Source: an uncultured Collinsella sp.
Lineage (GTDB): Bacteria; Actinomycetota; Coriobacteriia; Coriobacteriales; Coriobacteriaceae
Length of the DNA stretch: 60,345 nucleotides
Assembly (NCBI GenBank): GCA_902494085.1
Contig: CABURU010000009.1
Coordinates: 1 to 60,345, forward strand
Direction of reading: 5' to 3'
A model generated the notes under the pieces. That model saw only the letters and a program-made list of their open reading frames with translations, was not told the origin of the DNA and made no database searches. This document shows, one piece after another, positions 17,421 through 25,334 of this stretch (position 1 is the stretch's first letter; each line of letters opens with the position of its first letter). Both the position numbers and the translations under genes were made by a program.

Positions 17421-18062
17421 ATGGCACTTGAGAAGATCGACATCGACACCCTCGACCCGGCGGCGACCATCGTCGTGGCAACCGGAAACGCTCATAAACT
17501 CACCGAGATCGAGGCCATTTTGGGCAAGGTCATGCCCGAGGTGCGCTTTGTGGCGCTCGGCCAGCTGGGCGATTTTGAGGATCCAGAGGAAAACGGCACG
17601 ACGTTTTTGGAGAACGCCATCATCAAGGCGCAGGCTGCGGTCGAGGAGACGGGTCTTATGGCCATTGCCGACGATTCGGGCTTGGTCGTCGACGCGCTGG
17701 ACGGTGAGCCCGGTGTGTATAGCGCGCGCTACGCGGGCGTTCACGGCGACGACGCCGCCAACAATGCCAAGCTGCTCGTGAATCTGGATGGCGTGGCCGA
17801 CGAGGATCGCACCGCGCGCTTTATGAGCGTCGTCGCGCTCATCGACACGGACGGTTTGGTCACCTATGGCGAGGGCGCCTGCGAGGGCGTTATCGCGCAC
17901 GAGGGCCGCGGCGATCACGGCTTTGGCTACGACCCGCTGTTCCTGCCGGTCGACACGCCGGGCAAGACCATGGCCGAGCTGACGGCTGACGAGAAGAACG
18001 CCATCAGCCATCGTTTCCACGCGCTCGAGCATCTGTCCGCCAAGCTGACGGGCGAGGAGTAG
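17421..18062 (+). CDS. rdgB: XTP/dITP diphosphatase (non-canonical purine NTP pyrophosphatase)
   Basis: House-cleaning enzyme hydrolysing XTP, ITP and dITP to the monophosphates, which protects nucleic acids from deaminated purines. The 213 residues show VATGNAHKLTEIEAIL, TTFLENAIIKA, IADDSGLVVDALDGEPGVYSARYAG with catalytic acidic residues, and FGYDPLFLP near the C terminus. A longer-than-usual N terminus (about 15 residues) is present, but AGGAGG five bases before the ATG supports this start. Four bases separate it from dtd. Confidence 0.94.
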   Translation: MALEKIDIDTLDPAATIVVATGNAHKLTEIEAILGKVMPEVRFVALGQLGDFEDPEENGTTFLENAIIKAQAAVEETGLMAIADDSGLVVDALDGEPGVYSARYAGVHGDDAANNAKLLVNLDGVADEDRTARFMSVVALIDTDGLVTYGEGACEGVIAHEGRGDHGFGYDPLFLPVDTPGKTMAELTADEKNAISHRFHALEHLSAKLTGEE

Positions 18063-18065
18063 ACC

Positions 18066-18512
18066 GTGCGTGCGGTGGTGCAGCGCGTGCTCAACGCCGG
18101 CGTGACGGTCGACGGCGAGTGCGTGGGCCGCATTGGACGCGGCTACCTGGTGCTGCTGGGTGTGGGCCATGGCGATACGCGTGCCGAGGCCGACAAGCTG
18201 TGGGGCAAGCTCCGCGGGCTGCGTATCAACGAGGACGAGAACGGCAAGACCAACTTGGCGCTTGCCGATGTCGACGGCGAGGTGCTCGTGGTGTCGCAGT
18301 TCACGCTGTTCGCCGACTGCCGCCACGGTCGCCGCCCATCGTTTACGGATGCCGGCGCCCCCGATGTCGCCAACGAGCTCTACGAGTACTTCCTGACGCT
18401 CGTTCGTCAAGATGTCGAACACGTGGCGCACGGCATTTTTGGCGCCGATATGAAAGTTGATCTTGTCAACGACGGTCCGTTCACCATCGTCTTGGACACC
18501 GACAACCTTTAG
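18066..18512 (+). CDS. dtd: D-aminoacyl-tRNA deacylase
   Basis: Removes D-amino acids, and glycine from tRNA-Ala, from mischarged tRNAs. The 148 residues start MRAVVQRVLNAGVTV, and contain SQFTLFADCRHGRRPSFTDAG and the C-terminal NDGPFTIVLDT, matching the two cross-subunit motifs (usually SQFTL and NxGP). The start is GTG at 18066, three bases after the rdgB stop; no other start keeps the conserved N terminus. Its stop touches a hairpin repeat at 18513 that may end the transcript. Confidence 0.94.
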   Translation: MRAVVQRVLNAGVTVDGECVGRIGRGYLVLLGVGHGDTRAEADKLWGKLRGLRINEDENGKTNLALADVDGEVLVVSQFTLFADCRHGRRPSFTDAGAPDVANELYEYFLTLVRQDVEHVAHGIFGADMKVDLVNDGPFTIVLDTDNL

Positions 18513-18539
18513 GTTACGCGGTTTACCAAACCGCGTAAC
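18513..18539. repeat. Hairpin repeat of the GTTACGCGG family, copy 1
   Basis: GTTACGCGGTTT and AAACCGCGTAAC make a perfect 12-bp stem around a 3-base loop, starting one base after the dtd stop. Two relatives occur after lysS at 23029 and 23122. It probably serves as a transcript end or RNA-stabilising element; no T tract follows. Confidence 0.8.
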
Positions 18540-18597
18540 AACTGGTCATGCGAGGTTGTCGTCTGGTACGTATTTGGGACGGGGCTTATTTAGCTAC

Positions 18598-18627
18598 TTG
18601 CGTATGGCGGCAGCAGGGTGCTATAGT
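18598..18627 (+). promoter_or_regulatory. Promoter for veg
   Basis: TTGCGT at 18598-18603 and TATAGT at 18622-18627, 18 bp apart, upstream of veg. The leader between it and the ATG contains GGGGTATTATCCCC, a small hairpin followed by TTTTTG (18651-18667), which could act as an attenuator. Confidence 0.6.
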
Positions 18628-18694
18628 ATTAGAGTTTTGTCTATCTTAGGGGTATTATCCCCTTTTTGAATTGCACCTTCTGGAGGCCCTGTTC

Positions 18695-18991
18695 ATGGAA
18701 GAGATGGAAGTCAATCACGTCGACGACATCCACGAGAAGCTGACCGATATGGTGGGCGATCGCGTCAAGGTTAAGGCCAACATGGGCCGTACCCGCGTCG
18801 TCGAGCGCATGGGCACCATCAAGAGCGTCCACCCGGCCGTCTTCATTGTCGAGGTTGACGAGCGTCGTGGCCGCAAGTCGCGTCAGTCCTACCAGTATAT
18901 CGATGTGCTCACCGGTCAGGTCGAGCTGTTCGACCCCGAGAGCGGCGAGCACATCTTTACCCCGCTCGGCAATCAGCTCGAGGAGCATTAA
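18695..18991 (+). CDS. veg: Veg family protein
   Basis: A 98-residue small beta-barrel protein of the Veg family (DUF1021). In Bacillus the homologue affects biofilm formation, but its molecular role is not settled. Recognisable parts are GDRVKVKANMGRTRVVERMGTI and HPAVFIVEVDERRGRKSRQSYQYIDV. I start at the ATG at 18695, with GGAGG eight bases upstream; an in-frame earlier start would add eight residues without a ribosome site. Veg directly before ispE is the arrangement seen in Firmicutes, here with only two bases between the genes. Confidence 0.9.
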   Translation: MEEMEVNHVDDIHEKLTDMVGDRVKVKANMGRTRVVERMGTIKSVHPAVFIVEVDERRGRKSRQSYQYIDVLTGQVELFDPESGEHIFTPLGNQLEEH

Positions 18992-18993
18992 CG

Positions 18994-19890
18994 GTGACCG
19001 ATCGGTCCCTGACTCTTTCCGCGCCGGCAAAGATTAACCTCTACCTGGGGGTTCATACCGAGCGCGATGACCGCGGCTATCACAGGGTCGATTCCCTGAT
19101 GGCGGCCGTCGGTCTTTCCGATACCGTGACGGTCACGCCGGCGCAGGCGCTGACCGTCCAGACGGTTCCGGCATCAGATTTTCCCATGCAAAAGAATACG
19201 GCGTATCGGGCTGCGGTTGCTATGGCCGAGCATTATGGTCGCGAGGCAAACATCTGCGTGACGATTGAGAAGCGCATTCCATTGTGCGCCGGCTTGGGCG
19301 GCCCCTCGACGGATGCGGCCGCGGCCATTGTCGCCTTGGCGGAGCTCTGGGGCATTGATCGCACCGACCCCGCGCTCGATGACATTGCGCGGGGCATTGG
19401 TGCCGACGTCCCGTTCTTTTTGCACGCGAGCCCTGCGTTTTACGTAGGTGGGGGAGACGTGCTGGCAACTGAATACTCCGCGCTGCCCGCGACGCCCGTT
19501 GTGCTGGTTAAGCCGCGGGAGGCGAGCGTTTCGACAATTGAAGCCTATCGACGTTTTGACGAGGCCCCGGTGCCTGCGGACAAGCCCGGCGCGATAGCTT
19601 CTGCCTTGCGTGCTGGTGATGCCGAGACGGCATATGCGCTCATCCATAACAACCTGGGTGTCATTTCCGCACAGATGGAGCCGCAGATTCAAACGGTCCT
19701 CGACTGGCTGCGTAAACAGGACGGAACCGTTGCTGTAGATGTGTGCGGATCGGGTGCCTGCTCGTTTGCCATTTGCGACACCGCTGCCACGGTCGAAAGG
19801 CTTGCCGATGCTGCCCAGCAAAATGGCTGGTGGGCCTGCGCGACTGAGCTTATTCCCAACACGGTTCAAATCGACGCGCCAAAGAAATAA
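18994..19890 (+). CDS. ispE: 4-diphosphocytidyl-2-C-methyl-D-erythritol kinase
   Basis: GHMP kinase of the MEP isoprenoid pathway, phosphorylating CDP-methylerythritol. The 298 residues have APAKINLYLGV at the N terminus with the catalytic Lys, and the ATP loop PLCAGLGGPSTDAAAAI (commonly GAGLGGGSSDAA; here Cys, Pro and Thr substitutions are mild). The C-terminal motif is CGSGACSFAI. The start is GTG at 18994. ispD and ispF of the same pathway lie at 39.8-41.0 kb. Confidence 0.93.
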   Translation: MTDRSLTLSAPAKINLYLGVHTERDDRGYHRVDSLMAAVGLSDTVTVTPAQALTVQTVPASDFPMQKNTAYRAAVAMAEHYGREANICVTIEKRIPLCAGLGGPSTDAAAAIVALAELWGIDRTDPALDDIARGIGADVPFFLHASPAFYVGGGDVLATEYSALPATPVVLVKPREASVSTIEAYRRFDEAPVPADKPGAIASALRAGDAETAYALIHNNLGVISAQMEPQIQTVLDWLRKQDGTVAVDVCGSGACSFAICDTAATVERLADAAQQNGWWACATELIPNTVQIDAPKK

Positions 19891-19939
19891 AAATTTCTCT
19901 GGCACACGACGGAAATCTTTGTTACTATAGTCGAGCTAA

Positions 19940-20016
19940 CGGGTTGTGGCTCAGTTTGGTAGAGCACTGCGTTCGGGACGCAGGGGTCGCTGGTTCAAAT
20001 CCAGTCAACCCGACCA
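19940..20016 (+). tRNA. tRNA-Pro (anticodon CGG)
   Basis: Full cloverleaf: acceptor CGGGTTG pairing with CAACCCG, D arm around GCTCAGTTTGGTAGAGC, anticodon arm CTGCG-TTCGGGA-CGCAG with anticodon CGG, T arm CTGGTTCAAATCCAG and an encoded CCA. TACTAT at 19923-19928 with TGGCAC 17 bp upstream is a likely promoter. An ORF running across it is an artefact. Confidence 0.96.
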
Positions 20017-20027
20017 GAGCATGAGGA

Positions 20028-20055
20028 GGGACCGCTTCTTGCGGTCCCTTTTTTT
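20028..20055 (+). terminator. tRNA-Pro terminator
   Basis: GGGACCGC at 20028-20035 pairs with GCGGTCCC at 20041-20048 and is followed by seven T. Confidence 0.93.
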
Positions 20056-20063
20056 AGCTACTG

Positions 20064-20092
20064 TTGTGATACCGCGATACCCGCGGTATACT
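20064..20092 (+). promoter_or_regulatory. Promoter for tatA
   Basis: TTGTGA at 20064-20069 and TATACT at 20087-20092 with a 17-bp spacer. The spacer holds ATACCGCGATACCCGCGGTAT, an imperfect palindrome overlapping the -10 box that could bind a regulator. Confidence 0.65.
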
Positions 20093-20128
20093 CATTCGAG
20101 CTTGTCTCGCTGTATTGTGGAGGTCTAC

Positions 20129-20404
20129 ATGTTTGGACTGAGGGCTCCTGAGCTCATCATTATTCTCGTCGTTGTCCTGATTATCTTCGGGCCCAAGAAC
20201 CTGCCGAAGCTCGGCAAGTCCCTCGGCTCTACCGTCAAGAATATCCGTGAGGGTATGGAGGGCGACGATAAGGCCGAGACCAAGCAGGCCGAGGAGGTCG
20301 TGGTCGAGCAGTCCGAGGAGGACAAGGAGATCGCTGAGCTCGAGGCCAAGCTCGCTGCTGCCAAGAAGAAGCAGGCAGAGGACAGCGACGCGGACGCAGA
20401 GTAG
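20129..20404 (+). CDS. tatA: Sec-independent translocase protein TatA
   Basis: Pore-forming subunit of the twin-arginine export system. The 91 residues hold one N-terminal membrane helix (LIIILVVVLIIF), the hinge FGPKNLPKLGKSLG, an amphipathic helix and an acidic, Lys/Glu-rich tail with coiled-coil character. GGAGG eight bases before the ATG fixes the start; a longer reading frame that runs back into the tRNA is spurious. No tatC is adjacent, so the partner gene is elsewhere. TatA and TatB types cannot be told apart from sequence alone here. Confidence 0.92.
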   Translation: MFGLRAPELIIILVVVLIIFGPKNLPKLGKSLGSTVKNIREGMEGDDKAETKQAEEVVVEQSEEDKEIAELEAKLAAAKKKQAEDSDADAE

Positions 20405-20430
20405 TCCCATCCCTTTGGGGTGAGCACCTG

Positions 20431-20462
20431 ACCGGCTTGCCCGCAGGCTAGCCGGTCTTTTT
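20431..20462 (+). terminator. tatA terminator
   Basis: ACCGGCT at 20431-20437 pairs with AGCCGGT at 20450-20456, followed by CTTTTTC. Confidence 0.88.
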
Positions 20463-20510
20463 CGTTTTGTTGACAGTTGATTGTTTGATCAGAGTTGGGG
20501 AGATATCCGT

Positions 20511-20981
20511 ATGGACGCAAGCCAGATCGTACTGACCGCTGAGGGCCGCCAGAAGCTCGTCGAGGAGCTCGCTTGGCGTGAGGGCGATTACGCCAAGGAG
20601 ATCGTCGAGGACATCAAGGAAGCCCGCGCGTTCGGCGACCTTTCGGAGAACTCCGAGTACGACGCCGCTAAGGACAAGCAGGCCCAGAACGCCGCTCGTA
20701 TTGCCGAGATCCAGGCCATCCTCGCCAACGCTCAGGTTGCTGCCACCACGGGCGACCTGACCGTCTCCATCGGTTCCACCGTTTCGCTGATTGATCCCAA
20801 CGGCGAGGTCATGGAAGTCACGCTCGTCGGTACCACCGAGACCAACTCGCTCGAGCACAAGATTTCCAACGAGTCTCCGGTCGGTCACGCCATCATCGGT
20901 CACGGCGAGGGCGACTCCGTCGAGGTCGTTACGCCTTCCGGCAAGACTCGCGTCTACACCATCGCCAAGATCGCACGCTAG
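20511..20981 (+). CDS. greA: Transcription elongation factor GreA
   Basis: Rescues backtracked RNA polymerase by stimulating transcript cleavage. The 156 residues show LTAEGRQKLVEEL, then the coiled-coil tip FGDLSENSEYDAAKDKQA with the acidic pair that reaches the active site, and the C-terminal FKBP-like half ending GKTRVYTIAKIAR. GGGGAGATATCCGT before the ATG at 20511 sets the start; an upstream TTG at 20481 is unlikely. greA followed by lysS is a common Gram-positive order. Confidence 0.95.
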   Translation: MDASQIVLTAEGRQKLVEELAWREGDYAKEIVEDIKEARAFGDLSENSEYDAAKDKQAQNAARIAEIQAILANAQVAATTGDLTVSIGSTVSLIDPNGEVMEVTLVGTTETNSLEHKISNESPVGHAIIGHGEGDSVEVVTPSGKTRVYTIAKIAR

Positions 20982-21009
20982 ACCACGGTCCCGCGTAAAG
21001 GTATGTTTT

Positions 21010-21042
21010 CGCTCCCTGGGACCGAATCCTGGGGAGCGTTTT
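21010..21042 (+). terminator. Hairpin between greA and lysS
   Basis: CGCTCC at 21010-21015 pairs with GGAGCG at 21033-21038 followed by TTTTAG. It may partly end greA transcription 19 bases before lysS. Confidence 0.7.
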
Positions 21043-21060
21043 AGTTTGAGGAGCTAACTT

Positions 21061-23025
21061 ATGGCAGAGAACCAGAACGCCGCCGATCAGGCATCGACGC
21101 TCAACGACGAGCGCGCCACCCGCCTGGCCAAGCGCGCCGCCCTGTTCGAGGCGGGCCAGAACCCCTATCCCGAGCACTCTGAGCTTGAGGACTACGTCGC
21201 CGATATCGAGGCTAAGTACGCCGAGCTTGCCGATGGCGAGGACACCGAGGACGTCGTGAAGATCGCTGGCCGTGTGGTCGCCAAGCGCGGTCAGGGCAAG
21301 ATCATGTTCATCGTCGTGCGCGATGCGACTGCCGAGATTCAGCTGTTCTGCCGCATCAACGACATGGACGAGGCTGCCTGGAGTACGCTCAAGGCCCTCG
21401 ACCTGGGCGACATCCTGGGCGTGACCGGCGTGGTTGTGCGCACCCAGCGTGGCCAGCTTTCCGTTGCCCCTAAGAGCGCGACCCTGCTTGCCAAGGCCGT
21501 TCGTCCGCTGCCCGAGAAGTTCCACGGTCTTTCCGACAAGGAGACCCGCTATCGCCAGCGCTATGTCGACCTGATCGCCAACGACGACGTTCGCGAGACC
21601 TTCCGTAAGCGTTCGCAGATTCTCTCCACCTTCCGTCGCTTTATGGAGTCCGACGGCTACATGGAGGTCGAGACCCCCATCCTGCAGACCATCCAAGGCG
21701 GCGCTACTGCCAAGCCGTTCATTACCCACTTCAACGCGCTCGATCAGGAGTGCTACCTGCGTATTGCCACCGAGCTGCACCTCAAGCGCTGCATCGTCGG
21801 TGGTTTTGAGCGCGTGTTCGAGATCGGCCGCATCTTCCGTAACGAGGGCATGGACCTTACCCACAACCCCGAGTTCACCACGATGGAGGCTTACCGTGCC
21901 TTCTCCGACCTCGAGGGCATGAAGGCGCTCGCTCAAGGTGTCATCAAGGCTGCCAACAAGGCCATCGGCAACCCCGAGGTCATCGAGTACCAGGGCCAGA
22001 CCATCGACCTTTCTGGTGAGTGGGCCAGCCGTCCCATGACCGACATCGTCTCCGACGTGCTCGGCAAGCAGGTCACCATCGACACGCCGGTCGAGGAGCT
22101 TGCTGCCGCCGCGCGCGAGAAGGGCCTGGAGATCAAGCCCGAGTGGACCGCCGGCAAGATTATCGCCGAGATCTACGATGAGCTGGGCGAGGACACCATC
22201 GTCAACCCGACCTTCGTGTGCGATTACCCCATCGAGGTCAGCCCGCTTGCCAAGCGCTTTGAGGACGACCCGCGCCTGACGCATCGCTTTGAGCTGGTTA
22301 TTGCCGGCCACGAGTACGCCAACGCATTCTCCGAGCTCAACGACCCGGTCGACCAGGCCGAGCGCTTTGCCGCCCAGATGGCCGAGAAGGCCGGCGGCGA
22401 CGATGAGGCCATGGAGTATGACGAGGACTACGTGCGCGCCCTCGAGTACGGTATGCCTCCCGCGGGCGGTATTGGCATTGGTATCGACCGCGTGGTCATG
22501 CTGCTTACCAACCAGGCTTCTATCCGCGACGTGCTGCTGTTCCCGCACATGAAGCCCGAGAAGGGTTTCCAGTCCGGTGCCGCTGCCGCCAAGGCTGCAG
22601 AGGCCGGCAACGCCGCGAGCCCGTTCGTTAAGTCGCTTAAGCCCACGCTCGATTACTCCAAGATCGCCGTTGAGCCGCTGTTTGAGGAGTTCGTCGACTT
22701 TGATACCTTCTCCAAGAGCGACTTCCGCGCTGTGAAGGTCAAGGCATGCGAGGCCGTCAAGAAGTCCAAGAAGCTGCTGAACTTTACGCTCGACGACGGC
22801 ACCGGCACCGACCGCACCATCCTCTCCGGCATCCATGGATACTATGAGCCCGAGGACCTGGTCGGTAAGACCCTGCTCGCCATCACCAACCTGCCTCCGC
22901 GCAAGATGATGGGCATTCCCAGCTGCGGCATGCTCATCAGTGCCATCCACGAGGAGGAGGGCGAGGAGCGCCTCAACCTGATCCAGCTCGACGCCTCCAT
23001 CCCCGCCGGCGCAAAGATGTACTAA
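21061..23025 (+). CDS. lysS: Lysyl-tRNA synthetase, class II, with C-terminal tRNA-binding domain
   Basis: Charges tRNA-Lys. The first 500 or so residues are a standard class II enzyme: OB-fold anticodon domain (KIAGRVVAKRGQGKIMFIVVRD), motif 2 FEIGRIFRNEGMDLTHNPEFT and motif 3 GIGIGIDRVVMLL. After a low-complexity Ala-rich linker (near residues 515-530), about 110 further residues (VDFDTFSKSDFRAVKVKACE ... PPRKMMGIPSCGMLISA) form a Trbp111/EMAP-type tRNA-binding OB fold like that at the C terminus of MetRS. The total of 654 residues is about 150 above the family norm. The extra domain probably raises tRNA affinity. Confidence 0.94.
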   Translation: MAENQNAADQASTLNDERATRLAKRAALFEAGQNPYPEHSELEDYVADIEAKYAELADGEDTEDVVKIAGRVVAKRGQGKIMFIVVRDATAEIQLFCRINDMDEAAWSTLKALDLGDILGVTGVVVRTQRGQLSVAPKSATLLAKAVRPLPEKFHGLSDKETRYRQRYVDLIANDDVRETFRKRSQILSTFRRFMESDGYMEVETPILQTIQGGATAKPFITHFNALDQECYLRIATELHLKRCIVGGFERVFEIGRIFRNEGMDLTHNPEFTTMEAYRAFSDLEGMKALAQGVIKAANKAIGNPEVIEYQGQTIDLSGEWASRPMTDIVSDVLGKQVTIDTPVEELAAAAREKGLEIKPEWTAGKIIAEIYDELGEDTIVNPTFVCDYPIEVSPLAKRFEDDPRLTHRFELVIAGHEYANAFSELNDPVDQAERFAAQMAEKAGGDDEAMEYDEDYVRALEYGMPPAGGIGIGIDRVVMLLTNQASIRDVLLFPHMKPEKGFQSGAAAAKAAEAGNAASPFVKSLKPTLDYSKIAVEPLFEEFVDFDTFSKSDFRAVKVKACEAVKKSKKLLNFTLDDGTGTDRTILSGIHGYYEPEDLVGKTLLAITNLPPRKMMGIPSCGMLISAIHEEEGEERLNLIQLDASIPAGAKMY

Positions 23026-23028
23026 CTT

Positions 23029-23149
23029 GTTACGCGGTTCTACGAACCGCGTAACGGCTCGACGCTGCGCGGGCCGCATTTGGACAATCTGACGTTCAAC
23101 TTCAAGGGCGCGACCTAGGTGGTTACGCGGGTTTACCAACCCGCGTAAC
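23029..23149. repeat. Two tandem GTTACGCGG hairpin repeats after lysS (copies 2 and 3)
   Basis: Perfect hairpins at 23029-23055 (stem GTTACGCGGTTC/GAACCGCGTAAC) and 23122-23149 (stem GTTACGCGGGTT/AACCCGCGTAAC). Each is followed by GACGCTGCGCG and, further on, a GACAAT...TTCAA stretch, so a unit of about 93 bp has been duplicated. The same hairpin with different flanks follows dtd. Lying just behind stop codons, they may work as transcript ends. Confidence 0.8.
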
Positions 23150-23192
23150 CAGTTGACGCTGCGCGCCGCCCAGGGCGACAATTTGTCATTCA

Positions 23193-23233
23193 AAAGGTAA
23201 GGCATGACCAGAAGGTCTATGCCTTGCCTTTTT
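23193..23233 (+). terminator. Terminator-like hairpin after lysS
   Basis: AAAGGTAAGGCATGACC pairs with GGTCTATGCCTTGCCTTT with one bulge, followed by further T. It is the strongest intrinsic terminator in the lysS-thrE gap. Confidence 0.8.
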
Positions 23234-23454
23234 CATGCCAACTTGTTCGCCCTGGACGTCGCTCGCTGTCCGTCCTCTACCTGCGGCGTTGACTTGGTTG
23301 ACACTTAGAACATCGATGTAGTCATTGGGGACGTTCTTAAACGACTGCCCAACGGCTGTTGAGCACATGGCTCGCATGACAGCCGTCTCTTTTATGTTTC
23401 CTTTAGCCGTTGCTGCCTAGGATGGGGGTTAGTCGGTAGGAAGGGAGCGTCTAT
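23234..23454. other. Intergenic remainder before the ThrE-type gene
   Basis: No gene is visible. One further hairpin, ACGGCTGT at 23352-23359 with ACAGCCGT at 23379-23386 and a T-rich tail, looks like an additional terminator or leader hairpin. AAGGGAGCG lies before the next start codon. Confidence 0.5.
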
Positions 23455-25023
23455 ATGGACGACGCGAGCGAGCGTTCAATCGAAGAGGACATGCTCGATC
23501 AGTTCAATTACTTTGATGATGAGGACGAGGAGCTGATCGACCGTCGCGAGCCAGCGCCGCTTGATTCCTTTGATCTGGTCGATGAAGAGACTGATGAGGT
23601 TGAGGACGAATCAACGGAGCCCCCACAGCCTTCGCGCCTTGACTCGCTGCTTTCGAGAGCCCCCATGCACCACGGCGTTCGTGCCGGCGCGCTCCATATG
23701 AAAACTGACTGGCACCAGATCGTGACGGCAGGCGATGAGCTTGCCGTCGATGCGCCGCTCACCGATAAATCATCCATCATCTGCCGCACCGGCATGCTTA
23801 TGCTGGCAAGCGGAACGGGTGCCTGGCGCGTGCGCGATACCATGAATCGTGTTGCCGCCGTACTCGGTGTCACCATCCACGTTGACTTAAGTCTTCTGTC
23901 GTTTGAGTGCACCTGCATCGAAGATGGTCACTGCTTTAATGAGGTCGTCAGCTTGCCCACAACGGGCGTCAATACCCATCGCATTTGGATTATGGAGAGT
24001 TTCCTCAAGGAAATCGAGACCTATGGTCGTCGCTTCACGGTGCACGAGTATCACGAGATGCTCAAGACCGTTGAGAGTTCAAAACCTGATTACGCGCCTT
24101 GGCAACAGGGCCTTGCGGCGGCCTGCGCCTGTGGCGCCTTCGTTTTTTTGCTCGGCGGCGGCCCTATCGAGATGGCCTGCGCGTTCGTGGGCGCGGGTGT
24201 CGGCAACTTTGCCCGCTCCCATATTCTCAAGCAAGGCCTTGGTCAGTTCAGCGCGCTGACGACCGGCGTTGCGCTCGCTTGCGTTTCGTATCTGCTGGCA
24301 TTGCTCGGCCTTGGCCAGGTCATACCGGGGGCAATGTCGCACCAAGAAGGCTATATCGGCGCCATGCTCTTTGTGATTCCCGGCTTTCCACTCATTACGG
24401 CAGGCCTCGACATCGCTAAGCTCGACATGCGAAGCGGTATCGAGCGCCTTTCATATGCCGTATCGATTATTGTGATGGCGACCCTCGTAGGTTGGATGGT
24501 TGCCGAGTGTGTTGGCCTGGCGCCGGACGACTTTGCCCCACTGGGCCTTTCGCCGCTTGCCCTTACGCTCCTGCGCGTGGTGATGAGCTTCGTTGGCGTA
24601 TTCGGCTTCTCGGTGATGTTCAACAGCCCGGTAAAGATGGCCGCGGCAGCTGGGTTGATCGGCGCCGTGTCCAATACCCTGCGTCTGACCCTTGTCGATG
24701 CGCCGACGATGATTCCCTTCCTGGGCCTCAGCACGGGAATGCCTCCCGAGGCAGCAGCGTTTATCGGCGCGCTGGTATCGGGGCTGCTCGCAAGCTTGGC
24801 TGAAGTCAAGCTCACCTACCCGCGCATCGCCCTCACGGTGCCTTCGATTGTCATTATGGTGCCGGGCTTGTATCTGTATCGCTCGATGTATTACATGTGC
24901 ACCTTCGACACGGTCAATATGCTCGGCTGGTTTGTGCGCGCAGTGCTCATCGTAGCGTTTCTGCCCGTTGGACTGGGTGTGGCGCGTACGCTCACCGACC
25001 CTCGCTGGCGCCACACCAGCTAA
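23455..25023 (+). CDS. Threonine/serine exporter family membrane protein (ThrE type)
   Basis: A 522-residue inner-membrane protein with an N-terminal DUF1212-type domain and a C-terminal DUF3815-type domain, the fused arrangement of Corynebacterium ThrE, which exports threonine and serine. About the first 65 residues are highly acidic and probably disordered. The soluble part (residues 85-215) shows GTGAWRVRDTMNRVA and FNEVVSLP. About ten hydrophobic segments follow from residue 222, including MIPFLGLSTGMPPEAAAFIG. Substrate is inferred from the family only. The gene stands alone with repeat-rich spacers on both sides. Confidence 0.82.
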   Translation: MDDASERSIEEDMLDQFNYFDDEDEELIDRREPAPLDSFDLVDEETDEVEDESTEPPQPSRLDSLLSRAPMHHGVRAGALHMKTDWHQIVTAGDELAVDAPLTDKSSIICRTGMLMLASGTGAWRVRDTMNRVAAVLGVTIHVDLSLLSFECTCIEDGHCFNEVVSLPTTGVNTHRIWIMESFLKEIETYGRRFTVHEYHEMLKTVESSKPDYAPWQQGLAAACACGAFVFLLGGGPIEMACAFVGAGVGNFARSHILKQGLGQFSALTTGVALACVSYLLALLGLGQVIPGAMSHQEGYIGAMLFVIPGFPLITAGLDIAKLDMRSGIERLSYAVSIIVMATLVGWMVAECVGLAPDDFAPLGLSPLALTLLRVVMSFVGVFGFSVMFNSPVKMAAAAGLIGAVSNTLRLTLVDAPTMIPFLGLSTGMPPEAAAFIGALVSGLLASLAEVKLTYPRIALTVPSIVIMVPGLYLYRSMYYMCTFDTVNMLGWFVRAVLIVAFLPVGLGVARTLTDPRWRHTS

Positions 25024-25049
25024 TTGGTACAAGGGGGACAGGTTACTTT

Positions 25050-25149
25050 GCACCAAATGAGTTGCGGTGAAATAGGGACTGAATTGTTGCTTAAAGGGTC
25101 AAAACAGTCCGTATTCCACCGCAACTTATGGGGTCGGGGGTTTTGGTGC
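25050..25149. repeat. 100-bp palindromic element
   Basis: The outer arms GCACCAAA (25050-25057) and TTTTGGTGC (25141-25149) enclose inner arms of 22-23 bases, 25060-25081 and 25105-25127, that match at 20 of 22 positions in inverted orientation (core GTTGCGGTG / CACCGCAAC). The loop carries no ORF. This is a mobile palindromic unit or a large RNA hairpin following the exporter gene. The sequence from 25150 to 25240 shows nothing else. Confidence 0.7.
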
Positions 25150-25240
25150 CCTGCATCTCCACAAACTCAACGCTTACGAAGCGCGCGCCGTTCGTGTTAG
25201 GGTAGTTCCACCACATAAGTAGTCGCAGACGCGCGTAACA

Positions 25241-25290
25241 CGGGCGGGCGAGATGAAGTCCCAACAGCTCCATCTTGCCCGCCCGTTTTT
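25241..25290 (+). terminator. Strong rightward terminator upstream of the DUF2798 gene
   Basis: A 15-bp stem, CGGGCGGGCGAGATG at 25241-25255 with CATCTTGCCCGCCCG at 25271-25285 (one G-T pair), followed by TTTTT. It lies 45 bases before a start codon, so it could be an attenuator in the leader of that gene. Confidence 0.85.
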
Positions 25291-25334
25291 GTTGCGTGGC
25301 GCCGCGGTACAACACAGAGAGGAATCTGCCCTTT

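Noticed and set aside
19946..20128. N-terminal extension of tatA running through tRNA-Pro
   Set aside because: The upstream part is tRNA and terminator sequence; the ATG at 20129 has a proper ribosome site and family N terminus.
20929..23205. 758-codon ORF on the minus strand opposite lysS
   Set aside because: A shadow frame of a GC-rich gene: low-complexity Leu/Val/Gly/His composition and no family resemblance. lysS on the plus strand is certain.
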